This document shows positions 17,030 through 25,328 of a stretch of DNA of 64,000 bases, in pieces; position 1 is the first letter of the stretch, and the number at the start of each line of letters is the position of its first letter. A model generated the notes under the pieces. It was given only the letters and a program-made list of their open reading frames with translations, searched no databases and was not told the DNA's origin. Where the stretch lies: contig JBBQAN010000005.1 of NCBI GenBank assembly GCA_038316385.1, forward strand, positions 95,619-159,618. The letters run 5' to 3'. The position numbers and the translations under genes were made by a program. The stretch is from SZAS-103 sp038316385. Lineage in GTDB: Bacteria; Pseudomonadota; Gammaproteobacteria; Xanthomonadales; Xanthomonadaceae.

Positions 17030-18178
17030 ATGACTGAAGCAGCAACCCCGTTCAAGCCCAAAAAATCCGTCGCTCTCTCAGGAGTGGCGGCAGGGAATAC
17101 CGCGCTGTGCACGGTCGGCCGCACCGGCAACGATCTGCACTATCGCGGCTATGACATCCTCGATTTCGCGACGACGAGCGAGTTCGAGGAGATCGCGCAT
17201 CTGCTCGTCCACGGCACATTGCCCAATCGTGCGGAGCTCGCCGGCTACAAGAGGAAGCTGAGAGCGTTGCGCGGCATTCCGGCTTCGGTAAAAGCCGTGC
17301 TTGAGCAATTGCCGGCATCGGCGCATCCGATGGACGTGATGCGCACGGCGGTGTCGGTGCTCGGCTGCGCATTGCCGGAAAAGGATGACCACAACCATCC
17401 GGGCGCGCGCGACATCGCCGATCGTCTGATGGCATCGCTCGGCTCGATCCTGCTGTACTGGTACCACTTTGCGGTCAATGGCAAGCGCATCGATGTCGAG
17501 ACCGACGACGATTCCATCGGCGGCCATTTTCTGCACCTGCTGCACGGCGAGAAACCGAGTGCGCTGTGGGTGCGCGCAATGCACACCTCTCTGATTCTGT
17601 ATGCCGAACATGAATTCAACGCTTCGACGTTCGCCGCGCGCGTGATCGCCGGCACCGGCAGCGACATGTATTCGGCGATTGCCGGGGCGATCGGTGCCTT
17701 GCGCGGCCCGAAGCACGGCGGCGCGAACGAGTTCGCGTTCGAGATCCAGAAACGCTACGAAACGCCGGACGAAGCCGAGGCCGATATCCGCGCACGCGTC
17801 GAACGCAAGGAAGTGGTGATCGGATTCGGCCACCCGGTTTATACGACCGGCGATCCGCGTAACGAGGTCATCAAGGAAGTCGCGCGCGAATTGTCGGCGG
17901 AGCAGCACAACATGAAGATGTTCGCCATCGCCGAGCGCCTTGAGGCGACGATGTGGGACATCAAGAAAATGTTCCCGAACCTCGACTGGTTTAGCGCGGT
18001 GAGCTATCACATGATGGGCGTGCCGACCCCGATGTTCACGCCTCTGTTCGTGATCTCGCGCACCTCGGGATGGAGCGCGCACGTGATCGAACAGCGTATC
18101 GACGGCAAGATCATCCGGCCGAGCGCGAATTACACGGGGCCGGAGGATCTGAAGTTCGTTCCGATCGACGAGCGATGA
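17030..18178 (+). CDS. prpC: 2-methylcitrate synthase
   Basis: 382 residues from the ATG at 17030 (GGAG about 10 nt upstream). The open frame extends into prpB but has no similarity there. It is a citrate synthase fold of the short PrpC type: GLRGPKHGGAN-like segment ALRGPKHGGANEFAF, GFGHPVYTTGDPRN with the catalytic His, and FTPLFVISRTSGW near the C-terminus. It condenses propionyl-CoA and oxaloacetate to 2-methylcitrate. The gene lies 34 nt after prpB, and a strong terminator at 18223 ends the unit. Confidence 0.93.
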   Translation: MTEAATPFKPKKSVALSGVAAGNTALCTVGRTGNDLHYRGYDILDFATTSEFEEIAHLLVHGTLPNRAELAGYKRKLRALRGIPASVKAVLEQLPASAHPMDVMRTAVSVLGCALPEKDDHNHPGARDIADRLMASLGSILLYWYHFAVNGKRIDVETDDDSIGGHFLHLLHGEKPSALWVRAMHTSLILYAEHEFNASTFAARVIAGTGSDMYSAIAGAIGALRGPKHGGANEFAFEIQKRYETPDEAEADIRARVERKEVVIGFGHPVYTTGDPRNEVIKEVARELSAEQHNMKMFAIAERLEATMWDIKKMFPNLDWFSAVSYHMMGVPTPMFTPLFVISRTSGWSAHVIEQRIDGKIIRPSANYTGPEDLKFVPIDER

Positions 18179-18222
18179 CGTGAAGAAACAAGAGGTAGTA
18201 GCCGGCAGCACTCGAAATGCTG

Positions 18223-18250
18223 AAAAAAGCCGCGCGATGCGCGGCTTTTT
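18223..18250. terminator. Bidirectional intrinsic terminator after prpC
   Basis: Stem GCCGCGC (18229-18235), loop GAT, GCGCGGC (18239-18245), flanked by six A on the left and five T on the right. It sits between convergent prpC (+) and the GST gene (-) and can terminate both. Confidence 0.9.
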
Positions 18251-18279
18251 CTACCTCAACGAAAATCAGCGGTAACGCG

Positions 18280-18891
18280 TCAGATTAAACCTTCGCTACG
18301 CATCGCCCGTTGCACGCCGGCATCGGCCGCCATGCGCTTGTCAAATGCGGCGAGGTTGTCGAGACCGGCCAGGTCGAGGCCTAGCTTTTTCGTCCACTGA
18401 TACACCACGAACAAATACGGATCAGCGATCGAACGCGTTCCGGCCAGCCAGTCCTTTCCTTCGAGTTGCTTATCGGCGCGCTCGAACAGGCCGCGCAGTT
18501 TCTTCTTCGCGGCGTCCTTGGTTTTCTCGATGCTCGCAGTGTCTTCGAGGAATGCAGTCGAACCGAACAAAGGATGGAATGCGGTGTGCACGTCGGCGTT
18601 GAGGAACGACAGCCAGCGATTCACCTCGGCGCGGCTCTTCGGAGTGCCATCGCCGCCGAGGTGGCTTTCGGGATTGAGGTCGGCAAGATAATTCAGGATT
18701 GCTGCGTTCTGGGTCAGCGCCATGTCGCCATCGACGAGCGCGGGTACGGCGCCCGCCGGATTGATCTTCAGGTATTCGGGTTGCTTCGCTTCGGCATGGG
18801 TCAGTACCTTGACCTCGAACGGTTTGCCGATCCATTCGAGTGCGATGTGGTCGGACAGTGAGCAGGCACCTGGCATCGTGTAAAGCTTCAT
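18280..18891 (-). CDS. gst: Glutathione S-transferase, beta class
   Basis: 203 residues from the ATG at 18891. N-terminal thioredoxin-like domain MKLYTMPGACSLSDHIALEW with Cys10, and the C-terminal helical domain with His106 (VHTAFHPLF); this Cys10/His106 pair is the mark of beta-class bacterial GSTs. NPAGAVPAL is the cis-Pro glutathione-binding loop. It probably conjugates or reduces electrophiles in the cytosol. It is convergent with prpC across a shared terminator. The 19 codons upstream of the chosen start are not conserved in type. Confidence 0.93.
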   Translation of the reverse strand: MKLYTMPGACSLSDHIALEWIGKPFEVKVLTHAEAKQPEYLKINPAGAVPALVDGDMALTQNAAILNYLADLNPESHLGGDGTPKSRAEVNRWLSFLNADVHTAFHPLFGSTAFLEDTASIEKTKDAAKKKLRGLFERADKQLEGKDWLAGTRSIADPYLFVVYQWTKKLGLDLAGLDNLAAFDKRMAADAGVQRAMRSEGLI

Positions 18892-18972
18892 GCGGCGAAA
18901 CTCCGTTGTGGGGAGTTCCAGTGGTGGGGTCGCATTGGCGCGACGCAAACCGCACCGATGGGACGCAGCGTC

Positions 18973-19452
18973 TTACGGTGCGAGATGGCCGCTGACGATA
19001 CGGCCAGCCGCGCTTCGGCCAATCCGGTAGAAGTTCTGATCGCCGATCGACGCGACCAGTCGAGAGTTCGCCCAGCCGGGATGATCCACTGCGCTCGACG
19101 CGAAATAACTGGCGCCCGGCACGACTTCGTGGCGTTGACCGGCTGGCTTGGCCCATTCGCGTTCGGTGGCGATCGCAATCCGCAACGCAGTGTAAAAAGC
19201 GCCCATGTCTGCAAGACGATTGGACGGATCGAGCGTAGTCAAGGCGAACTGACCCGGCGCGGTCACGACCGCGCAAACAGAGTTGCCCCACGTGCCGCTG
19301 TCGCGGCGGCGCAATGCGACTTCGGCAATCGCGCGCTGGCCGATTTCCGGCTGGCCGCGCGCTTCAAGATAGACGGTGGTCGCCAGACACATCGGGTCGG
19401 CGGCTTGGTGAGGCAACACGTGCGCCATCCAGAGGATCAATGCCAGCTTCAT
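18973..19452 (-). CDS. SleB-like cell wall hydrolase
   Basis: 159 residues from the ATG at 19452, with AAGGAA upstream. The first ~17 residues are a short signal-like stretch. The pattern CLATTVYLEARGQPEIGQRAIAEVALRR, then VCAVVTAPGQFAL, then GASYFASSAVDHPGWA and the terminal FYR matches the Hydrolase_2/SleB domain of peptidoglycan hydrolases, with the conserved Glu in YLEARG. It likely acts on peptidoglycan in the periplasm. It lies 81 nt upstream of the GST gene on the same strand. Confidence 0.8.
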   Translation of the reverse strand: MKLALILWMAHVLPHQAADPMCLATTVYLEARGQPEIGQRAIAEVALRRRDSGTWGNSVCAVVTAPGQFALTTLDPSNRLADMGAFYTALRIAIATEREWAKPAGQRHEVVPGASYFASSAVDHPGWANSRLVASIGDQNFYRIGRSAAGRIVSGHLAP

Positions 19453-19798
19453 CGCGGTGGTTCCTTGCTCCGTTCGCCTGTCGGCCGTCCCAATGCGGCG
19501 GTGAATGCCGGGACGACGGACGCGGTGTGGCGTCATGGGGACATCTGCTACTGAATTGGACATGCGGTTTGGATCGGTCGAATCGTCGACGATTCAAGCC
19601 TGTTCGCAGGCACTCCCTGAATACTGCGACAACAGGGGGAGGCGAACCTTAGCATGCCTGTCCGCAGAAAACCTGAACGTGATTATCAGGAACTGATTGA
19701 TTGAATTAGAATTTTTATTCCGAATGGTAGCGGTGACGACAAGGCGGTAGCGCGCTGTGCGCACGACACAAGCGCAACAATCATGCGCCCAGCGCACG
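19453..19798. other. Intergenic region between fadH and sleB-like gene
   Basis: No convincing gene in these 346 bases. They are the 5' region of the minus-strand sleB-like gene. Two features are visible: a perfect 16-bp palindrome at 19580-19595 and an AT-rich patch at about 19680-19730, which could hold a promoter. Short frames here lack ribosome binding sites or family similarity. Confidence 0.6.
19580..19595. promoter_or_regulatory. Perfect 16-bp palindrome, possible operator
   Basis: GAATCGTCGACGATTC is a perfect dyad with no spacer, about 130 bases upstream of the sleB-like start codon. It is not followed by T residues, so it is not a terminator. A DNA-binding site is possible; the regulator is unknown. 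Confidence 0.35.
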
Positions 19799-21817
19799 CT
19801 ACAACAGCGCTGCCAGCCGGCTGCCCTGGTCGATCGCGCGCTTGGCGTCGAGTTCGACCGCGACATCCGCGCCGCCGATGATATGAACCTCCCGACCTGC
19901 GTCCCGCAACGGTTGCAACAACTCACGCAGCGGCTCCTGGCCTGCGCAGACAACCACATGATCGACCGGCAACACCTGTTCGACGCCTTCAACACGAACG
20001 CTAAAACCGGACTCGTCCATGCCGAGGTATTCCACGCCGCCCAGCATCTTCACGCCCTTCGCCTTGAGCGTGGCGCGGTGAATCCAGCCGGTTGTCTTGC
20101 CGAGCTTCGCGCCGGGCTTGCCAGTGCTGCGTTGCAGCAGCCAGATTTCGCGGGCAGGCGGTTCGACATGCGGTTGCATCAATCCGCCTCGTGAGCGTTG
20201 TTCTGGATCGACGCCCCACTCGGCCATCCAGCGCGCCGGATCGAGGCTTGGCGATGGTGCGTCCTGCACGAGGAATTCGGCGACATCGAAACCGATACCG
20301 CCCGCGCCAACGATCGCCACGCGCTTGCCGGGTACGACGCGGCGCGTCAGGACATCCAGATAGCTACAGACCTTCGGGTGTTCATGGCCCGAAAAATTCA
20401 CCACGCGCGGGATGACGCCGGTGGCTACCACGACGGCATCGAAGTCGGAGACATCGGCATGCACGATGTGTCGACCGAGGCGCAACTCGACGCGATCTTC
20501 TTCCACGCGATGCTTGAAGTAACGTAGCGTCTCGTAGAACTCTTCCTTGCCCGGAATTTGTTTGGCGAGATTGAACTGGCCGCCAATCTCGTCATGGGCA
20601 TCGAACAACGTCACGCGATGTCCGCGTTGTGCAGCAACGGTTGCGCAGGCAAGGCCGGCTGGCCCTGCGCCGACCACTGCGATGCGTCGTGGGGTCTTCG
20701 TCGCGACGTAATTCAATTCTGTTTCGGCGCAGGCGCGCGGATTGACGAGACAGCTTGCCTTTTTGCCGACGAACACATGGTCGAGGCAGGCCTGGTTGCA
20801 GGCGATGCAGGTATTGATCGCCTGCGCGCGACCAGCTTTCGCCTTGTTCACCCAATCCGGGTCGGCGAGCAATGGGCGCGCCATCGACACCATGTCGGCG
20901 GCGCCGGATGCGAGGATGCGCTCGGCGACGTCGGGCATATTGATCCGATTTGTCGCGATCAGCGGCAGCGCGACATGCGGCTTCATCCGTGCGGTGACTT
21001 CGGCGAATGCAGCGCGCGGAACCGAGGTCGCGATCGTCGGTACGCGCGCTTCGTGCCAGCCGATGCCAGTGTTGATGATTGTCGCGCCTGCGGCTTCGAC
21101 AGCCTTGGCTTGGGCGACGATTTCGTCCCAGGCCGAGCCTTCGGCGACGAGTTCGAGCATTGACAGCCGATAGATCAAAATAAAATCCGGCCCGCAGGCT
21201 TCGCGTACGCGGCGCACGATTTCGACCGCGAAACGCATCCGCCGCGTTGCATCACCACCCCAGGCATCGTTGCGCTGGTTCGTGCGCGGAGCGAGGAATT
21301 CGTTAATCAGATAGCCTTCGGAGCCCATGATTTCGACGCCGTCGTAACCGGCATCGCGCGCGAGCCGCGCGGCATTTGCATACGCCGTGATCTGACGTTC
21401 GACACCACGCGCGCTCAGTGCGCGTGGTGTGATCGGGCTGATTGGCGACTTGATCTTCGAAGGTGCGACCGCGAACGGATGTCCCGCATAACGACCTGCG
21501 TGCAGCAACTGCAGGCAGATGCGACCCCCATCGGCATGCACCGCCTTGGTGACGATGCGGTGCTTGTGGATTTCCCACGGCCAGTTGAGCTTGCCGGAGA
21601 AAGGTTTCAGCCAGCCGAGCATGGTCGGCGAAATCCCGCCCGTCACCATCAAGCCGACGCCGCCGCGCGCGCGTTCGGCGAAATACGCGGCGAGCTTCGG
21701 GAAATCCGACGCGCGATCTTCCAGCCCGGTGTGCATCGAGCCCATCAGCACGCGATTGGGCAGAGTGCAGAAACCGAGGTCGAGCGGGGCGAACAGGTGC
21801 GGGTAATCGGTGGTCAT
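19799..21817 (-). CDS. fadH: NADPH-dependent 2,4-dienoyl-CoA reductase
   Basis: About 672 residues from the ATG at 21817 (an ATG four codons earlier is possible). The N-terminal half is an old-yellow-enzyme TIM barrel (FAPLDLGFCTLPNRVLMGSM, LQLLHAGRYAG, catalytic segment GVEIMGSEGYLINEFL). A 4Fe-4S motif follows (CIACNQACLDHVFVGKKASC), then an FAD GxGxxG (VVGAGPAGLACA) and an NADPH GxGxxG (IVGAGGIGFDVAEF). This three-cofactor layout is that of FadH, which reduces 2,4-dienoyl-CoA during beta-oxidation of unsaturated fatty acids. It is divergent from prpD, so fatty-acid and propionate catabolism share this locus. Confidence 0.95.
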   Translation of the reverse strand: MTTDYPHLFAPLDLGFCTLPNRVLMGSMHTGLEDRASDFPKLAAYFAERARGGVGLMVTGGISPTMLGWLKPFSGKLNWPWEIHKHRIVTKAVHADGGRICLQLLHAGRYAGHPFAVAPSKIKSPISPITPRALSARGVERQITAYANAARLARDAGYDGVEIMGSEGYLINEFLAPRTNQRNDAWGGDATRRMRFAVEIVRRVREACGPDFILIYRLSMLELVAEGSAWDEIVAQAKAVEAAGATIINTGIGWHEARVPTIATSVPRAAFAEVTARMKPHVALPLIATNRINMPDVAERILASGAADMVSMARPLLADPDWVNKAKAGRAQAINTCIACNQACLDHVFVGKKASCLVNPRACAETELNYVATKTPRRIAVVGAGPAGLACATVAAQRGHRVTLFDAHDEIGGQFNLAKQIPGKEEFYETLRYFKHRVEEDRVELRLGRHIVHADVSDFDAVVVATGVIPRVVNFSGHEHPKVCSYLDVLTRRVVPGKRVAIVGAGGIGFDVAEFLVQDAPSPSLDPARWMAEWGVDPEQRSRGGLMQPHVEPPAREIWLLQRSTGKPGAKLGKTTGWIHRATLKAKGVKMLGGVEYLGMDESGFSVRVEGVEQVLPVDHVVVCAGQEPLRELLQPLRDAGREVHIIGGADVAVELDAKRAIDQGSRLAALL

Positions 21818-21968
21818 CGCGGCACGCATGAAGGGCAGCGCGCACCATGCCGGTAATCATTCGAGCGTACAAGTCAGAGCGTATGAGTGCTCGCGTCGTC
21901 GTTCGGTTGCAACGCGAATGGGGCGCTTCTGGCAAAATAGCCGACTGCCCGTAGCCGTCCGAGAGACC

Positions 21969-23420
21969 ATGAGCCACCACGACATCCGTTCCGCCGTTCG
22001 CCCCGATCCCGATCAGCCAATGCTGGACATCGCTGATTACGTCACCAGCTATACCATCGATTCGGACGAGGCTTACAACACCGCGCGTTACATGTTGCTC
22101 GATTCGCTGGCCTGCTCGATGCTGGCGATGAAGCATCCGGAGTGCGTAAAGCATCTCGGCCCGATCGTGCCGGGTGCGACGCTTGCCGGCGGTGCGCGCG
22201 TTCCGGGAACAGATTTCGAACTCGACCCCGTGCAAGCCGCGTACAACATCGGCGTGCAGACACGTTGGCTGGATTTCAACGACACATGGCTCGCGGCCGA
22301 GTGGGGCCACCCTTCCGACAACCTGGGCGCGATTCTCGCCGTCGCCGATTACCTCAGCCGCAAAGCCGAGCGCGAAGGCGGCAAGCAGATCACCGTGCGC
22401 GAGGTGCTCGGCTGGGCGATCAAGGCGCACGAAATTCAAGGTTGTTACGCATTGCTGAACAGTTTTAATCGCGTCGGCATGGATCACGTCATTCTTGTGC
22501 GACTGGCATCCACCGCCGTCGCCACTGCGATGCTTGGCGGCAGCCACGATCAGATCGTCAACGCGGTGTCGCATAGTTGGATCGACAACGGCGCGCTGCG
22601 CACCTATCGCCACGCGCCGAACACCGGCCCGCGCAAAAGTTGGGCAGCCGGCGATGCCTGTCGTCGCGCGGTGACGCACGCACTGAATGCGGTGCGCGGC
22701 GAGCCGGGTTACCCGAGCGCACTGACCGCGAAAACTTGGGGCTTCTACGATGTGGCGTTCAAGGGCCAGCCGTTCACGTTCGAGCGCCCGTTCGGTAGCT
22801 ACGTGATGGAGAACGTGCTGTTCAAGATCAGCTTCCCGGCTGAATTTCATGCACAGACTGCGGTGGAATGTGCGATGCAGCTGCATCCGCAGGTCAAGCA
22901 TCGCATTGAGGAGATCGAACGGATTGCGATCCAGACCCAGGAAGCCGGCGTGCGCATCATCGACAAGACCGGCCCGCTGTCCAATTATGCCGATCGCGAC
23001 CATTGCATTCAGTACATGGTGGCCGTGCCGCTGATCTTCGGCCGCCTGACTGCAGACGATTATGCCGACCCGGCCGCCGCTGACCCGCGTATCGATGCTT
23101 TGCGTGCGAAGATGACGGTGGAAGAAAATCCGCGATTCACCAAGGATTATTTCGATCCTGACAAGCGCTACATCGGCAATTCGTTGCAGGTATTCTTCAA
23201 GGACGGTAGCTCGACCGACATGGTGTCGATCGACTATCCGATCGGGCACCGCAAGCGGCGCGCCGAAGGTATTCCAGTGCTGCTAAAGAAGTTCGAGGCG
23301 GCACTGCGTGGGCAGCTGACAGCGGCGCAGGCCAACCGCATCGTGGATCTGTGCGCCGCTCCGGACCGTCTGGATTCGACCCCGATCCAGAGTTTCCTGA
23401 ACGAGTTTGTTGGACGATAA
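21969..23420 (+). CDS. prpD: 2-methylcitrate dehydratase, MmgE/PrpD family
   Basis: 483 residues from the ATG at 21969, with GAGAG just upstream; 53 open codons before it show no similarity. PrpD motifs: DSLACSMLAMKHPEC, NIGVQTRWLDFNDTWLAAEWGHPSDN, GWAIKAHEIQG, SFNRVGMDHV, NTGPRKSWAAGDA and FPAEFHAQTAVECA. It dehydrates 2-methylcitrate to 2-methyl-cis-aconitate without an Fe-S cluster. The partner genes prpB and prpC lie about 3.8 kb away beyond three minus-strand genes; rehydration would rest on an aconitase encoded elsewhere. Confidence 0.95.
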   Translation: MSHHDIRSAVRPDPDQPMLDIADYVTSYTIDSDEAYNTARYMLLDSLACSMLAMKHPECVKHLGPIVPGATLAGGARVPGTDFELDPVQAAYNIGVQTRWLDFNDTWLAAEWGHPSDNLGAILAVADYLSRKAEREGGKQITVREVLGWAIKAHEIQGCYALLNSFNRVGMDHVILVRLASTAVATAMLGGSHDQIVNAVSHSWIDNGALRTYRHAPNTGPRKSWAAGDACRRAVTHALNAVRGEPGYPSALTAKTWGFYDVAFKGQPFTFERPFGSYVMENVLFKISFPAEFHAQTAVECAMQLHPQVKHRIEEIERIAIQTQEAGVRIIDKTGPLSNYADRDHCIQYMVAVPLIFGRLTADDYADPAAADPRIDALRAKMTVEENPRFTKDYFDPDKRYIGNSLQVFFKDGSSTDMVSIDYPIGHRKRRAEGIPVLLKKFEAALRGQLTAAQANRIVDLCAAPDRLDSTPIQSFLNEFVGR

Positions 23421-23427
23421 CAAATGG

Positions 23428-23456
23428 TTGCGATCTCGCTAAGAACTTGTTAGTCT
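23428..23456 (+). promoter_or_regulatory. Candidate promoter of the ompA-like gene
   Basis: TTGCGA (23428-23433), 17-nt spacer, TAGTCT (23451-23456), about 110 nt before the ATG. The spacer ends in TTGT, giving TTGTTAG, an arrangement seen again before the yjbE-like gene at 35431. Weak match to consensus. Confidence 0.35.
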
Positions 23457-23567
23457 CCCGTTAACACCGTCCTCACGAGGCTGTTCATATGGTCGGTACG
23501 GTTGACGTGCGCAGCATCTGAATCAGGGTCGTTTCAAGCCTTTTAGTCGTTTTACAAGGAGTTCAAC

Positions 23568-24698
23568 ATGAAGAAGCAAATCCTCTGCCTTGCCCTGCTT
23601 GGTGCGATGGGTGCGGCACAAGCCGTCATGGCGCAAGACTACGACGACCGTTGGTATATTGATGGCTCGATCGGCTACAACTTCCAGGACAAGGCCCGCG
23701 ACACCCAGAACGCCCCATTCGGGACGATCGGCGTGGGCAAGCAGATCTCGCCGAACTGGGCGCTGGAATTGAACTTGAATTACCAGAATCCGCGTGAAAA
23801 GGCCGCGATTATCCCGGTGTCGCCCACCAGTGCCTTTTTTTTGGGAGGGGGGCAGAATTGGGAGCAGTACGGGATTGAGATGGACGCCCTGTATCACTTC
23901 CGCGTCGGCCCGACTTGGAACCCATACATGCGCCTTGGTATCGGCTGGGAGCATTCCAAACAAGACTTTCTGTTTGGTGCTCTCCCCGCTGTGCTGGTGC
24001 AGGGAACTCGCAATAACAACGGCGTGACGGGGATTTTCGGGCTCGGACTTGACAGGAATTACGGGCGTTATGGTGTCCGCACTGAGTTCGGCGCGCGTTA
24101 CGACGGCGACAATAACAGCCTGAATTCACAGAACAACCACTTCGTCGACCTGCTTGCCTCGGTTGGCGTGACCGTGGCCCTCGGCCCGGAGCCGATGAAG
24201 GCTGTGGAACCCGCCCCGGCCCCCGTCGCGACTTGCGCCGACAAGGACTCCGACGGCGATGGCGTGAACGATTGCAACGACAAGTGCCCGAACTCACCGG
24301 CTGGCCAGACCGTTGGTCCGGACGGTTGCCCGGTTCCGGTCACGATTGATCTGCGCGGCGTGAACTTCGACTTTGACAAGTCCACTCTGCGTCCGGATGC
24401 GGTTGCCATCCTCAACGAGGCGATCGAAGTGCTCAGGAAGTATCCGGAGCTGAGGGTTGAAGTCGCCGGCCACACCGACTCGATCGGTACCGACGCCTAT
24501 AACCAGAAGCTGTCGGAGCGTCGCGCCAAGGCCGTGTACGACTACCTGACCAGCAACGGCATTGACGCCGGTCGCCTGGTGGGTCCGCACGGTTACGGTG
24601 AGAGCCGCCCGATCGCGCCGAACACCACGCCTGACGGCAAGGACAATCCGGAAGGTCGTGCGCAGAACCGTCGTACCGAGCTGAACGTCCAGAACTAA
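23568..24698 (+). CDS. OmpA family outer membrane protein
   Basis: 376 residues. Signal peptide about 1-22 (ends VMAQ). Residues ~24-205 form an eight-stranded OmpA/OprF-type barrel (WYIDGSIGYNF start; alternating aromatic strands). A short thrombospondin type 3-like calcium-binding linker follows (DKDSDGDGVNDCNDKCPNS, about 222-245). The C-terminal OmpA domain has NFDFDKSTL, VAGHTDSIGTDAYNQKLSERRA and GRAQNRRTEL, whose Asp and Arg bind diaminopimelate in peptidoglycan. It tethers the outer membrane to the wall. AAGGAG ribosome binding site before 23568; terminator at 24721. Confidence 0.93.
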   Translation: MKKQILCLALLGAMGAAQAVMAQDYDDRWYIDGSIGYNFQDKARDTQNAPFGTIGVGKQISPNWALELNLNYQNPREKAAIIPVSPTSAFFLGGGQNWEQYGIEMDALYHFRVGPTWNPYMRLGIGWEHSKQDFLFGALPAVLVQGTRNNNGVTGIFGLGLDRNYGRYGVRTEFGARYDGDNNSLNSQNNHFVDLLASVGVTVALGPEPMKAVEPAPAPVATCADKDSDGDGVNDCNDKCPNSPAGQTVGPDGCPVPVTIDLRGVNFDFDKSTLRPDAVAILNEAIEVLRKYPELRVEVAGHTDSIGTDAYNQKLSERRAKAVYDYLTSNGIDAGRLVGPHGYGESRPIAPNTTPDGKDNPEGRAQNRRTELNVQN

Positions 24699-24720
24699 CG
24701 GACGTCGGTTCATGCAATAC

Positions 24721-24756
24721 CAGAAGCCCGGCCTCGTGCCGGGCTTCTGCGTTTCT
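24721..24756 (+). terminator. Intrinsic terminator after ompA-like gene
   Basis: 12-bp perfect stem CAGAAGCCCGGC / GCCGGGCTTCTG (24721-24732, 24738-24749) with a CTCGT loop, then CGTTTCT. The T tract is short but the stem is very stable. Confidence 0.8.
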
Positions 24757-24843
24757 GGTGGTTGACGCAGCGTGCGACATTGCTTGTGGAACGCGCGCAA
24801 GCTTCCTACACTCGGGTCTCATTGGTTCCAGCGGGAAACAACA

Positions 24844-25308
24844 ATGCAGCACGTCCATACGTTTGCAATCATGCTTCTGGCTGGCATGCTCGCTGCACCG
24901 GCATACGCTGGACCGGATTGCTCCGTCAAGTCGGTTCCGCAACCACTGCCGTTACGGCCGACCGCGTTGCCTGCACTCAGTTCCGAATTGCCCGGTAGCG
25001 GGCGTCAACTGGGTTCGCCGGAAGGTGTGCTGGCGTATACGAGCAACGAGGAACAGGCGGTGGATCGGGTGCTGTTGCGATTGCGTCTGGAAGGCTGTCA
25101 GAACGTGTCACAGGCCGCTGCATACGTGCCCCGCACGAAATGGGATAACACGCCGTATCGATTCAATGCCGGCGGTGATGGCAAGAAGTTCAACGCGGCC
25201 GATTTCTCGGCGTGGATGGAATCCAAGGGCATCCACGTTTCAAAAGGCAAACCTCAGCCGATGCCCGCCGATCCCGCAGCGCAGCCACAATCGCCATCTG
25301 GACAATAA
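24844..25308 (+). CDS. Small secreted protein of unknown function
   Basis: 154 residues from the ATG at 24844 (GGGAAA upstream). Signal peptide to about residue 22 (LLAGMLAAPAYA|GPD). The mature protein has Cys26 and Cys86, a Pro-rich start (VPQPLPLRPTALPAL), a central helical part and a Pro/Gln-rich tail. Two cysteines could form a periplasmic disulfide. I do not recognise the family. It is convergent with the lipid cluster. Confidence 0.6.
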   Translation: MQHVHTFAIMLLAGMLAAPAYAGPDCSVKSVPQPLPLRPTALPALSSELPGSGRQLGSPEGVLAYTSNEEQAVDRVLLRLRLEGCQNVSQAAAYVPRTKWDNTPYRFNAGGDGKKFNAADFSAWMESKGIHVSKGKPQPMPADPAAQPQSPSGQ

Positions 25309-25328
25309 ATCGCGAATCGAGGCATGTC

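Noticed and set aside
21303..23249. 648-codon minus-strand open frame opposite prpD and fadH
   Set aside because: It is an antisense shadow of prpD and of part of fadH with low-complexity Arg/His-rich sequence and no family similarity.
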